The notes under the pieces were generated by a model. It ran no database searches. It worked only from the letters and a program-made list of their open reading frames with translations, and was not told the origin of the DNA. The position numbers and the translations under genes were made by a program. From NCBI GenBank assembly GCA_910587325.1, contig CAJUKB010000002.1:1-64000 (forward strand): a DNA stretch of 64,000 nt, given 5' to 3'. Source of the DNA: an uncultured Bacilli bacterium (GTDB lineage: Bacteria; Bacillota_I; Bacilli_A; RF39; UBA660). Positions 43,378-52,847 of this stretch are shown here, piece after piece. Positions within the stretch are counted from its first letter, which is position 1, and the number at the start of each line of letters is the position of its first letter.

Positions 43378-46194
43378 TTACTTTAAATATTTTTTTAAAT
43401 ACTCTCCTGTATAAGAGTCTTTGTTTTTAGCTACTTCTTCCGGAGTTCCCATTGCTACAATTGTTCCTCCATTATCTCCACCATTCGGTCCTAAATCAAT
43501 AATGTAATCTGCTACTTTTATCACATCTAAATTATGTTCAATTACGACAACTGTATCCCCATTGTCTACTATTCTTTGCAGAATGGTAAGTAATTTTTTT
43601 ATATCAGCAGAATGTAGTCCCGTTGTGGGTTCATCTAAAATAAATAAACTTTTTCCTGTTGGTTTTTTTTGCAGTTCTTTAGCAAGCTTCACACGCCCTG
43701 CTTCTCCACCAGATAGAGTAGGAGCTCCTGCTCCAAGTTCTACATAAGATAAACCAACATCCATCATAGTATCTAATTTTGTTTTTATTTTCGGAATACT
43801 TGCAAAAAACTCTTGTGCTTCTTCTACTCGCATTTTTAAAACTTCCGCGATATTTTTATCTTTAAATTTAATGTTTAAAGTATCTCTATTGTAACGTGTT
43901 CCTTTACAAACGTCACAAGGTACATAAACATCAGGCAAGAAATGCATTTCTATTTTTTTAACACCATCCCCATAACAAGCTTCACATCTTCCGCCTTTTA
44001 CGTTAAAAGAAAATCTTGATTTATCAAATCCACGCATTTTACTTTCTTTCATTTCCGCAAATAAATCACGAATATTATCAAACACGCCTACATATGTTGC
44101 CGGATTACTTCTTGGAGTTCTACCAATAGGGTCTTGTGAGATTTGGACCACTTTATCAATCTCTTTTAATCCTTTTATTTTTTTGCATTTTCCCGGAATC
44201 ACCTTAGATTTTGGATATAAGCTTTTAAAAACAGATTTATAAAGAATTTCATTCACCAATGAGCTTTTTCCTGAACCGGAAACACCTGTTACACAAACAA
44301 GTTTTCCTAAAGGAATTTTGACATCTATATTCTTTAGATTGTGTTCACTTGCTCCGATAATTTCTAGTGCTTTCCCATTTCCTTTACGTCGCGTTTTTGG
44401 GACTTCTATTTTTTCTATTCCTGCTAAGTACCTACCAGTAATGGAATTTTTGTTTTTCATGACTTCACTAGGAGTTCCCGCTGCTACAATACTTCCACCT
44501 TCCCTTCCTGCTCCAGGCCCTACATCAACTAAATAGTCGGCTGCCAACATAGTATCGGTGTCATGTTCTACTACAATCAAAGTATTTCCTAAATCGACCA
44601 TCTCTTTTAAAGAGGCAATTAATTTATCATTGTCTCTTTGATGAAGGCCAATAGAAGGTTCATCTAAAACGTATAAAACACCGGATAGTTTACTTCCAAT
44701 TTGCGTAGCAAGACGAATTCTTTGCAACTCTCCACCGGATAGAGTGCCTGCCATACGATCTAGCGTAATGTAATCTAATCCTACATTTTTTAAAAACTCC
44801 AAACGATTGATAATTTCCTTTATGATAAGGCGACTAATTTCGGTTTGTTCTTTATTTAGTTTTAAGTTCTTGATAAACTCTAGTAATTTTCCTATACTCA
44901 TTTGGGTCATTTCATAAATATTTTTCTTGTTTATATAGACATTTAAAATGCTTTCTTTTAATCTTGCTCCATGACACATTGGACACTCTATTTCCATCAT
45001 GTAGTTATCTAGCCACTCTCTTATCCAAGTAGAAGAAGTTTCTAAATATCTTCTTTCTAAATTGTTGATAACTCCTTCAAAACGTCTTGTTACATATCTT
45101 TTATTTCCATTTTTTGCTGTGTATTCAAAATTAAGTTCTTCAGGAGTTCCAAAGAATAAAATGTTTTTTTCTTTCTTAGTTAGATTTTTGAAAGGCTTAT
45201 CCATATCAATTTTATAATGGTCACATGCTGTTTTAACGTCAGTATAAAAAATGTTTGCATCATCCGACATAGTGGAAATAGCACCCTTATTAATAGACAA
45301 TTCTTTATCAGGCACCAAAAGTTCTTCTGAAATAGCCGTTTTAAAACCTAATCCTTTACATTCCGGACAAGCTCCAAATGGGGCATTAAAAGAAAACATT
45401 CTTGGTTCTAAATCTGGAATGGAGTAGTTACATTTTACACAAGCAAACTTCTCACTCCATAACATTTCTTCTCCACCAATAATGTGAATAAGGACCATAC
45501 CATCTGCAAGGCGTGTACTTGTTTCGATTGCTTCAAAGATACGACTTCGTTCTTCTTCCTTTAATACAATTCTATCTACTACCACTTCTATGGTATCTTT
45601 GCTATTTTTCTCTAACGTAATTTCTTCGTCTAAAGAACGCATCTCTCCGTTTAGTCTAATTCTTGTAAATCCTTCTCTTCTTAATTCTTCTAGAAGGTCT
45701 TGGTGCATTCCTTTTTCGTCTTTTACAACCGGAGCCATAATCTCTAACTTAGAACTCACTTCTAAATTCATGACTTTGTTAGTCATTTCTTCAATGCTTT
45801 GATGCGTAATCGCCTCATGATGGTTTGGGCAATAAGGAGTCCCAACTCTAGCATATAAAAGTTTTAGGTAATCATAAATTTCTGTCACCGTTCCAACAGT
45901 ACTACGGGGATTGTTATTGGTTGTTTTTTGGTCTATGGCAATAGAAGGAGAAAGCCCATCAATCGAATCCACATCCGGTTTATCACTGCCACCTAAAAAT
46001 TGACGTGCATAACTAGATAGACTTTCCACAAATCTTCTTTGCCCTTCAGCATAAATCGTATCAAAAGCTAGACTACTTTTCCCACTTCCAGATACGCCTG
46101 TCATGACAATTAATTTATTTTTTGGTAAATCCAAATCTATATTTTTTAAATTATTTTCTCTTGCTCCACGTATGATAATCTTATCATTTTTCAA
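43378..46194 (-). CDS. uvrA: Excinuclease UvrA
   Basis: 938 residues, two ABC-ATPase halves: Walker A GVSGSGKSSLA near 34 and again GVSGSGKSSLV near 637, signatures LSGGE twice, and zinc fingers CVKC...CPECKG and CEACYGDG...CDVCKG. The damage-recognition ATPase of nucleotide excision repair. uvrB is not next to it. Confidence 0.97.
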   Translation of the reverse strand: MKNDKIIIRGARENNLKNIDLDLPKNKLIVMTGVSGSGKSSLAFDTIYAEGQRRFVESLSSYARQFLGGSDKPDVDSIDGLSPSIAIDQKTTNNNPRSTVGTVTEIYDYLKLLYARVGTPYCPNHHEAITHQSIEEMTNKVMNLEVSSKLEIMAPVVKDEKGMHQDLLEELRREGFTRIRLNGEMRSLDEEITLEKNSKDTIEVVVDRIVLKEEERSRIFEAIETSTRLADGMVLIHIIGGEEMLWSEKFACVKCNYSIPDLEPRMFSFNAPFGACPECKGLGFKTAISEELLVPDKELSINKGAISTMSDDANIFYTDVKTACDHYKIDMDKPFKNLTKKEKNILFFGTPEELNFEYTAKNGNKRYVTRRFEGVINNLERRYLETSSTWIREWLDNYMMEIECPMCHGARLKESILNVYINKKNIYEMTQMSIGKLLEFIKNLKLNKEQTEISRLIIKEIINRLEFLKNVGLDYITLDRMAGTLSGGELQRIRLATQIGSKLSGVLYVLDEPSIGLHQRDNDKLIASLKEMVDLGNTLIVVEHDTDTMLAADYLVDVGPGAGREGGSIVAAGTPSEVMKNKNSITGRYLAGIEKIEVPKTRRKGNGKALEIIGASEHNLKNIDVKIPLGKLVCVTGVSGSGKSSLVNEILYKSVFKSLYPKSKVIPGKCKKIKGLKEIDKVVQISQDPIGRTPRSNPATYVGVFDNIRDLFAEMKESKMRGFDKSRFSFNVKGGRCEACYGDGVKKIEMHFLPDVYVPCDVCKGTRYNRDTLNIKFKDKNIAEVLKMRVEEAQEFFASIPKIKTKLDTMMDVGLSYVELGAGAPTLSGGEAGRVKLAKELQKKPTGKSLFILDEPTTGLHSADIKKLLTILQRIVDNGDTVVVIEHNLDVIKVADYIIDLGPNGGDNGGTIVAMGTPEEVAKNKDSYTGEYLKKYLK

Positions 46195-46289
46195 AACGCA
46201 TCACTCCTTAGCGTTACTTATTTTACCACAAAATAACACTTTTTATTTGCAAAATTACTATAGCATATATTTGTTCGCTTCGCAAGTCA

Positions 46290-46312
46290 AAAGAAAAGAA
46301 GATACAACTTCT
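46290..46312 (-). terminator. Weak terminator after the 119-residue gene
   Basis: AGAAG/CTTCT stem, loop of six, then a T-rich stretch. Confidence 0.45.
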
Positions 46313-46322
46313 CTAACTAAGT

Positions 46323-46682
46323 TTATAATAATGGTTTAGTATCTTCATCTAAAATAGTTTGTCTATTCATAACTAAATTCATTTGTTCTAAAACATGATT
46401 TACTTTTTGAATCCCTTTCATTATATCAGCAGTTTTTAAAGACCCTTCTTTTGTATCTTGAGCTATCACATAAATACAGCCGACAATTACCTGATTAATA
46501 TCCTCATAATATTTATTCTTTTCTATTAATAATTGTTCTTTAACATTTGGATTTTGCATACATAATTGATTTATGAATTCATTGATAGTTTCTTCATATG
46601 ATGAGCTATTTGTCGGGAAAACATAACTTTTTAAAATATCGACTATAAGTGCATAAATCGTTTGTCTAATTTCTCCTTCCAC
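46323..46682 (-). CDS. Small protein of unknown function
   Basis: Not recognised. 119 residues, all helical, soluble, with a KGIQKVNHVLEQMNLVMNRQ end. Start is GTG at 46682, with an AAAGGA site eight bases before. Between uvrA and the MFS gene, same strand, 25 bases after the latter. Confidence 0.55.
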   Translation of the reverse strand: MEGEIRQTIYALIVDILKSYVFPTNSSSYEETINEFINQLCMQNPNVKEQLLIEKNKYYEDINQVIVGCIYVIAQDTKEGSLKTADIMKGIQKVNHVLEQMNLVMNRQTILDEDTKPLL

Positions 46683-46707
46683 ATCAAAATTCCTTTCTCT
46701 ACATTTT

Positions 46708-47895
46708 CTAATTCTTTTTTACAATCAGTTCTCTTTTCTCTATCAAAATAGAAGCAAATATATAATGGATAATGCCAATAATTAAGGCCGGTATGACAAA
46801 GTATCGTAAGTCTAAATGAAATACAAGCCCGCAAAAAAAGGTGCCGATTGCTTTTCCTAAAAGAGAACTACAATATTTTAATGTGGTTAAAAACAAAGAA
46901 TATTTTTCTTCTATATTGTTGATAAAATAGCTGCCAAAAATAAAACTATAAGGTAAATCCGTTAAGAACAAGTAAATCAAAGTTCCCAACAAAACCATTT
47001 TGCTATTGGTTATAAACACAACTATATAGAGTAATACACGTATTCCATATTTTATCATTAGATTTCCATGGTCATTTTTAAAACGGAAATGTTTTACAAC
47101 TAACATAGATAATATATTGGAACAAATTCCTAATCCTAATATACAAAAACTAGCAAAACTAGAGGAAAAACCTAAATTATCTGTTAATAACAACATGGGC
47201 ATTCCAAGGATAGCTCCCCATATCATATCACCTAAAAAGTTAACAAATAAGAAAAAGTACAAAACTTTATTCTGATTAAAATAGTGTATGGTCTTTTTCA
47301 TATTAAATCTTTCTTCGGTATTATTTTCGAGTGAAACTGCCATTAAAACTACAAAAGCTAAAAAGTTAAAAATAACGGATAGCAGTAAACAAATATTATA
47401 CTCTACTAAGGTATGAAAAATGGTTTTGCCAAGTAAAACAGCAACTAATAAAAAACCTAATTTACTAAATAAAGATTCTACAAAGCTTTTTTTAGTATAC
47501 AAAATATCATCTTTACTAATATTCATCATTAAAGGATACACACTTGCAAGAATTAATTGACTAAAGGCTATGTTAAAAAACATTAAAAATTTGATAAGAA
47601 ATGCATTTTCTGTTCCGTTTAAACAAATTAAAATTGCGCCAGTTATCATATTTAGGGCAAGCGTAATACAAATTCCCCACTTTAATTTATTGGTCGATAC
47701 ACGAATTGTAAAATAAAATAAGACAAATACCGTTACAATATAAGAAACACTAATAACATGACTTATAGTTGTTGTAGATAATCCATTCGTATTCATCCAA
47801 AGTTCACGATAGTTATCAAATAATCCTATTGAAAAACCAAAAAGTGCTAAGAAAAATAATAAACAAAAACTTTTATTTTCTTTCAATTTTTGCAT
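46708..47895 (-). CDS. Major-facilitator-type transporter
   Basis: 395 residues with about twelve hydrophobic spans; MFS-type loops are poorly kept, but the LFGFSIGLFDNYRELW start and a central charged loop around residue 195 divide it into two six-helix halves. Substrate unknown. ATG at 47895 follows AAGGTGG by five bases; the frame's earlier GTG is within that site. Confidence 0.7.
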   Translation of the reverse strand: MQKLKENKSFCLLFFLALFGFSIGLFDNYRELWMNTNGLSTTTISHVISVSYIVTVFVLFYFTIRVSTNKLKWGICITLALNMITGAILICLNGTENAFLIKFLMFFNIAFSQLILASVYPLMMNISKDDILYTKKSFVESLFSKLGFLLVAVLLGKTIFHTLVEYNICLLLSVIFNFLAFVVLMAVSLENNTEERFNMKKTIHYFNQNKVLYFFLFVNFLGDMIWGAILGMPMLLLTDNLGFSSSFASFCILGLGICSNILSMLVVKHFRFKNDHGNLMIKYGIRVLLYIVVFITNSKMVLLGTLIYLFLTDLPYSFIFGSYFINNIEEKYSLFLTTLKYCSSLLGKAIGTFFCGLVFHLDLRYFVIPALIIGIIHYIFASILIEKRELIVKKN

Positions 47896-47931
47896 GCATA
47901 CCACCTTATAGATAGTATAGCATAAAAAACT

Positions 47932-48693
47932 CTACTTTTCTTCAGGATATTTTCGTTTTTGAATTTTGTAGGTAATGGCCATAGAAAGTTTCCATGGAAT
48001 TATACGATTGAAAAACAAACCTAGTTTAACACTAAAGCCGGGTACAATGATTAATTTATTTTTAAACATCCTATCAATAGCGTATTTTGCTACTTTACGG
48101 CTTGGCATTTCTTTTAAACTAAAAACACCATGAGCAACAGAATTAAACTCTGTTGCAACAGGCCCAGGGCATAAACAACTAATATGAACATGACTATTTT
48201 GGTGTTTTAATTCTTCATAAATTCCCATTGTAAGTTTAGTAATATAGTTTTTCGTTGCGTAATACGTATTAAGTCTTGGCCCTACCAAGAACCCTGCACT
48301 TGAACAAACATTTAAGATATAGCCATTATCTTTTTTTATAAAGTCAATTAAAAATAATTTTGTTAGAATATGGTAGGCTTTAATATTTAAATCAATCATT
48401 TCAAGTTCACGAGTTAAATCCGTTTTAGAAAACATTCCAAATAATCCAAATCCGGCATTATTGATTAAAATGTCAATATTCTCTTTTTTCACTTGTTCAT
48501 GTAATTTAAAAACATTTTCTTCTTTAAGCAAATCTAGAACAAGTATTTGAACATTGGTTTTCACTTTTTCTTTAATTTCTTCTAAACGTTCTTTTCTTCT
48601 TGCTACTAAAATAAGATCATATCCTAAATTTGCTAAGTAGTAAGCCATATCTCTTCCTATTCCACTACTTGCTCCTGTTATTAATGCTTTCAT
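47932..48693 (-). CDS. Short-chain dehydrogenase/reductase
   Basis: 253 residues. NAD(P)-binding ITGASSGIGRDMAYYLA at the N-terminus, NNAGFG near 83, catalytic Ser then YYATKNY (Tyr-x3-Lys) near 146-150. The C-terminal 40 residues are hydrophobic and basic, as in the DltE/SadH-type membrane-near SDRs. AAAGGTG precedes the ATG. Confidence 0.88.
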   Translation of the reverse strand: MKALITGASSGIGRDMAYYLANLGYDLILVARRKERLEEIKEKVKTNVQILVLDLLKEENVFKLHEQVKKENIDILINNAGFGLFGMFSKTDLTRELEMIDLNIKAYHILTKLFLIDFIKKDNGYILNVCSSAGFLVGPRLNTYYATKNYITKLTMGIYEELKHQNSHVHISCLCPGPVATEFNSVAHGVFSLKEMPSRKVAKYAIDRMFKNKLIIVPGFSVKLGLFFNRIIPWKLSMAITYKIQKRKYPEEK

Positions 48694-48720
48694 ACAATCA
48701 CCTTTTCTTTTATTATAATG

Positions 48721-48746
48721 AAAAAAGAAGCTTTTATTCTTCTTTT
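48721..48746 (-). terminator. Terminator after Rpn copy B
   Basis: AAGAAG-AATAAAAG-CTTCTT with T tail; overlaps the stop of the pseudogene. Confidence 0.7.
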
Positions 48747-49578
48747 AGCGTAGTAATTTCTTCTAATGATAAGTTAGTATATTTCATTATTTTATCTAAA
48801 TCTTCACCCTCAAGTAACATTTTCCTAGCAGTTTTTATTGCATTTTCTTTTGCTCCTTCTTCTTTGGCAATAGAAATATCCGAATTATAACACTTACGCT
48901 TGTCTTCCTCTTCACTCATGTACTCCCGAAATCTTACATCTTTGTTAATAATCTCTACATTCATTTTGTAATCCTCCACCCATTTATCTTTTTTGCTTAA
49001 CTTTTCTATGTCATCAAGTCCTAAATACAACATAATCAAGTATTTGTATTTCCCTATTTCTTTTTCATTTTTAGAATACCAAAACTCCATGATTTTGTCC
49101 ATATTGTATTATAAGATTATAAAATTTTTTACAAACTTATGTTGTCTTTTATCTTGAATATAATATTTTCTTACAATCTCATTATCTTCTTTTCCTAGTC
49201 CATAAGTGAAATTAATTTGAATAATTTGCATGTCTTCTGTATATTTTTCTCCCACTAAAGTATAATGCGAATAATTATCACATTGGTAAGCTGTATTTCT
49301 ACTATGTAAATAATCTTTTTTACATGTATTCATTTCTACATCAATTTTTCCTTGATTGGTGGTAAGGAGAATATCTAGATTTTTTCTTCGGACACTCAAA
49401 TTGCTTGTATTTCGTTCTACATTTTTCTTACCATTTCTTTTATAGAAACACCAAGTGCCATTTCTAAAATCTTTTTTAAAATTTCTTCATTTTTTTCGTT
49501 AAGTAAGACTTCTTTAAAAGCTCTATCGTTTCTACAAGTATATAATTTATCATTTGTTTCAGTAGTTATTTTTCTCAC
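48734..49578 (-). pseudogene. Rpn-family PD-(D/E)xK nuclease, broken (copy B)
   Basis: Three in-order pieces. The N-terminus (from GTG 49578) reads KLYTCRNDRAFKEVLLNEKN then meets TAG near 49419; adding one base in the A run there joins it to VERNTSNLSVRRKNLDILLT, the nuclease core with DVEMNT. That frame runs to a TAA at 49109-49111 (in frame, likely from a sense codon such as GAA), and continues as YNMDKIMEFWYSKNEKEI and the EEGAKENAIKTARKML tail to 48734. One frameshift and one nonsense change, so it is dead. The shared leader repeat lies directly upstream. Confidence 0.85.
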
Positions 49579-49631
49579 CTCCCTATTCTTATATATAAAC
49601 TGCGAATTGGTGATTTCCTTTTTTTGAAGGT
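49576..49631. repeat. Leader repeat of Rpn copy B
   Basis: Second copy of the leader found at 10217-10271, in the same position relative to an Rpn gene; five mismatches and one extra base by hand alignment. Confidence 0.8.
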
Positions 49632-49683
49632 GAAATAATTTAAAAAAACTTTTATTGATTTTCTCTGTTTTTTATAATAACTT

Positions 49684-50550
49684 TTAACTATGTTTGTTTT
49701 TTAACTGCCTCTTTAGTTCTTCTCTATCATAGTCGATATATTGTCTTAAAAAATATATTTTATCTATATCTTTTTCAAATATTAGATTTGCCAATAAACA
49801 AGCATCTTCTAAATAAAGAATTGCATATGGTTTATTAGTAAGATAACTCCTATAATCAAAATATTCTAAATCAAGGAATGGAATTTTTTCTTGTAAATGA
49901 TAAAACGTATTAATATAATTTTGCCATAGCCATGCATCATCACAACCATTAGGAATTCTATATTCAATTATATCTGGAATAAAAGTATTATTTTTTAAAC
50001 TATTTTTTAAAGCAATACAATATTCTTTATTATTCCTAAAACGGTTTATATTAAATTCTTCAACTTTCCTACATTCCCAAATTTTAAAATATTTTTTTAA
50101 ACTATTGGCATACGTAAGTGGCCTTAAAAATTCATGATTACTTGTGGAAAACTTAAATAAGATATGTTCAAATTTCATAAAAAATAGACAAAACTTAAAA
50201 AAGTCATTTATTGTCTTATAATGGACATCCATATTTATTTGAAATGCTGCATAATCAAAATTAATTTGACATTTTTTCATTCTTTCACTTAAAAGAAATA
50301 ATTGATTCCACACTTCTTTTGTACCATATAATTTGGGTGTCTGTATTTCATATGGAAAGTCTGTTTTTAAACCCACATCTACTTCATAAGTATAACCCTT
50401 TTCTTTTAAACCCTCCATAATGTATTTTCTATCCATCTCATTAAAAAGACCCATTTCTATTTCAAGACCAAATACGCGAGGAATTTCTAGATTATAACGA
50501 TAGGGTAAATTGTCATATAATGCCACTTCAATTAATTCTTGATTTTTCAT
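49684..50550 (-). CDS. Putative amidoligase (Amidoligase_2 type)
   Basis: 288 residues with the amidoligase start FGLEIEMGLF near 30, a VDVGLKTDFPYEIQTPKL block (D-x-S/G-L...E-I strand pair) near 60, and a central IEYRIPNGCDDAWLW. These enzymes share the glutamine synthetase/carboxylate-amine ligase fold and join amino acids or peptides. Often found with peptide-modifying genes, but here alone. ATG at 50550 follows GAAGGTG; the longer frame to 50604 lacks a site. Confidence 0.7.
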   Translation of the reverse strand: MKNQELIEVALYDNLPYRYNLEIPRVFGLEIEMGLFNEMDRKYIMEGLKEKGYTYEVDVGLKTDFPYEIQTPKLYGTKEVWNQLFLLSERMKKCQINFDYAAFQINMDVHYKTINDFFKFCLFFMKFEHILFKFSTSNHEFLRPLTYANSLKKYFKIWECRKVEEFNINRFRNNKEYCIALKNSLKNNTFIPDIIEYRIPNGCDDAWLWQNYINTFYHLQEKIPFLDLEYFDYRSYLTNKPYAILYLEDACLLANLIFEKDIDKIYFLRQYIDYDREELKRQLKNKHS

Positions 50551-50691
50551 AAGAGCACCTTCTGTAGTGAAAAATATTATATTTTTAAATATATGAAATG
50601 TCAAATATTAAAATAGAATCATTAATAAAGTTACTCCTTACTCTTGTTGCTATTTAAGTAAATCAATTTTTATAATAGAAAAAGAAGGGAC

Positions 50692-51366
50692 CTACCTTCT
50701 ATTATTGCTATTCGTAAATATTAAAACTAATCTTACAATTTCTAAAGCACTTGATAAAACCCCTGCAAGATAAGTAGAGGCTGCAGCAGAAAGCATCTTC
50801 GCTACGCCCTTTTGTTCTTCACTATTTGCTAATTCTAAGGCTTTAATTTCTTTTTTTGCTCTTTTACTTGCATCTATTTCAACCGGTAATGTAACAAGTT
50901 GAAATATAAGTCCTGTTCCTACAAGAAGTATACCTAGCCAAATCATATTAATTGATTCCATTGCTAAACCTAAAAATATAACAAAATAGGATAGTCCTGT
51001 TGCAAAATGTACTACCGGAAATAATAAACTTCTAATACGCATGTAGGTGTAACCTACTTTATCTTGTATCGCATGTCCGCATTCATGAGCAGCAACGGAT
51101 AATGCCGCAATACTAGAACCATGAAAAACTTCTTTTGAAAGTCTAACCACTTTTCTTTTTGGGTCATAATGGTCAGTTAAATTTCCATTTACTTCTACGA
51201 TATAAATGTCTTTTAAATCATTTTTATCTAGTATTTTTCTTGCTACTTCAAATCCCGTAATATTCGCTTCATTCTCGATATTTTTGTACTTACTATAACT
51301 TGATGAAACTAAAAATTGGGCAATGGCAGGTATAGCAAGCATAAGTATAAAAATTAATAAATCCAT
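50692..51366 (-). CDS. YugP-family zinc metallopeptidase
   Basis: 224 residues, membrane protein with three to four spans. Zinc site AAHECGHAIQDK (HExxH variant HECGH) near 92, then FPVVHFATGLSY and a DASKRAKKE block, matching the YugP/Zn_peptidase_2 family. Function unknown. Eleven bases after cysS end and same strand. Confidence 0.9.
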   Translation of the reverse strand: MDLLIFILMLAIPAIAQFLVSSSYSKYKNIENEANITGFEVARKILDKNDLKDIYIVEVNGNLTDHYDPKRKVVRLSKEVFHGSSIAALSVAAHECGHAIQDKVGYTYMRIRSLLFPVVHFATGLSYFVIFLGLAMESINMIWLGILLVGTGLIFQLVTLPVEIDASKRAKKEIKALELANSEEQKGVAKMLSAAASTYLAGVLSSALEIVRLVLIFTNSNNRR

Positions 51367-51376
51367 AATCTACCTC

Positions 51377-52687
51377 TTATAATATATTTAGCGCAATCAG
51401 TTGCTCTCTTAAACTATCGGCACTCTCAAAGTCTTTATTATTACGTGCATCTAACCAACTTTGGTAGAGTTCTTTATCGCTTTCACTAAATTCTTTTAAT
51501 TCATAATAAAGTCCTAATATAGAATTGATTAGAATAATCTTATCATAAGTTTGTGAAATCTCTGTGTGGTTTCGAATACTTGTATTTAGTTCTTTTACTA
51601 AATCTAAAAGATAAGTAATTAAATTGGGAGTATTAAAATCATTATCCATAATTTCATTAATATGTTCGTCTTTTGTTAAGTTGCCAACAGAAATATTTTC
51701 TAATTGAATTGTAATATTGGCCTGCTTTAAAGCATTATATACTTTGTCATTAATAGCTACACATTCTGTAAAAGTGGTTTTGGTTAAATCTAATGGAGCA
51801 CGATATTGGTTTTTTAAGAAAGCTAGTCTGATAACATTGCTTGGATATTCTTTTCTTAAATCTTTTGCTAGAATAAAGTTATTTAAACTTTTGCTCATTT
51901 TTTCGCCTTCTACCATAATGTGACCATTGTGCATCCAATAGTTAGCTAAGTTATGATTCCAAGCTGCCTTACTTTGAGCCATTTCATTTTCATGATGGGG
52001 AAATTTCAAATCCACTCCTCCACCATGGATATCAATTTTTCCTTTAAAGATATCATGAATCATGACAACACATTCCGTGTGCCATCCAGGTCTTCCTGTT
52101 CCAAAAGGAGCATCCCAAATAATGCCTTCCTTTGTTTTTTTCCATAAAACAAAGTCAAAAGGATTTTCTTTTTCTTCTGCTACATCAATTCTTTTTCCAT
52201 AATCTAAGGCTTCTAAATTTTGTTTAGACAAGCATCCATAGTCTTTTATCTTAGAAACTCTAAAATAGACATCATCGCCACTTTTATAAGCATACTCTTT
52301 TTCAAGTAATAGAGAGATAAAATCTATAATACTATCCATAGTTTCTGTTACACGAGGACGATAATCAATTGGTAAGCAATTTAGTCCTTCTAATTCTTCT
52401 AAATAGGCTTTGATAAACTTATCCGTGATTTCTTTTTCCGTTACAGATAATTCAATAGCTGCCTTAATAATTTTGTCGTCTACATCGGTAAAATTAGATG
52501 CATAATTCACCTCAAATCCTGCATATTTCAAATAACGATACACCATATCAAAAACAATAACCGGATACATATTTCCTACATGGGCGTAGTTATAAACAGT
52601 TGGTCCACATACATACATATTCACAACACCTGGTGTAATTGGTGTAAACTCTTCTAATTTGTTTGTTAATGTATTAAATATTTTCAT
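51377..52687 (-). CDS. cysS: Cysteinyl-tRNA synthetase
   Basis: Class I synthetase, 436 residues, a little shorter than usual. HIGH equals YNYAHVGN near 33, zinc ligands at CGP, GWHTECVVM and HHENE, KMSKS as GEKMSKSLNN near 257. All catalytic motifs are intact, unlike the GluRS-like gene upstream. No T-box leader is seen. Confidence 0.95.
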   Translation of the reverse strand: MKIFNTLTNKLEEFTPITPGVVNMYVCGPTVYNYAHVGNMYPVIVFDMVYRYLKYAGFEVNYASNFTDVDDKIIKAAIELSVTEKEITDKFIKAYLEELEGLNCLPIDYRPRVTETMDSIIDFISLLLEKEYAYKSGDDVYFRVSKIKDYGCLSKQNLEALDYGKRIDVAEEKENPFDFVLWKKTKEGIIWDAPFGTGRPGWHTECVVMIHDIFKGKIDIHGGGVDLKFPHHENEMAQSKAAWNHNLANYWMHNGHIMVEGEKMSKSLNNFILAKDLRKEYPSNVIRLAFLKNQYRAPLDLTKTTFTECVAINDKVYNALKQANITIQLENISVGNLTKDEHINEIMDNDFNTPNLITYLLDLVKELNTSIRNHTEISQTYDKIILINSILGLYYELKEFSESDKELYQSWLDARNNKDFESADSLREQLIALNIL

Positions 52688-52739
52688 ATAAATAACCTCT
52701 CATATAATTCTATTAATTATTTTTGATTTGTATAATCGC

Positions 52740-52775
52740 TTAATTATTATTTGGCCTTATCATAAAAATCACCAT
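52740..52775 (-). CDS. Possible 11-codon upstream peptide
   Basis: AGGTGG four bases before ATG 52775 and 11 codons to TAA (MVIFMIRPNNN). It lies between the GluRS-like gene and cysS. Either a leader peptide or a chance frame; there are no Cys codons. Confidence 0.25.
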   Translation of the reverse strand: MVIFMIRPNNN

Positions 52776-52847
52776 ATTTCCACCTCTTAATACCATTATA
52801 TGGTATTTACTAGTGAAAATCGAGTATTAAGTTATATTTTTATAATA

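Noticed and set aside
52688..52847. T-box leader for cysS
   Set aside because: Too short, with no T-box sequence or specifier hairpin.
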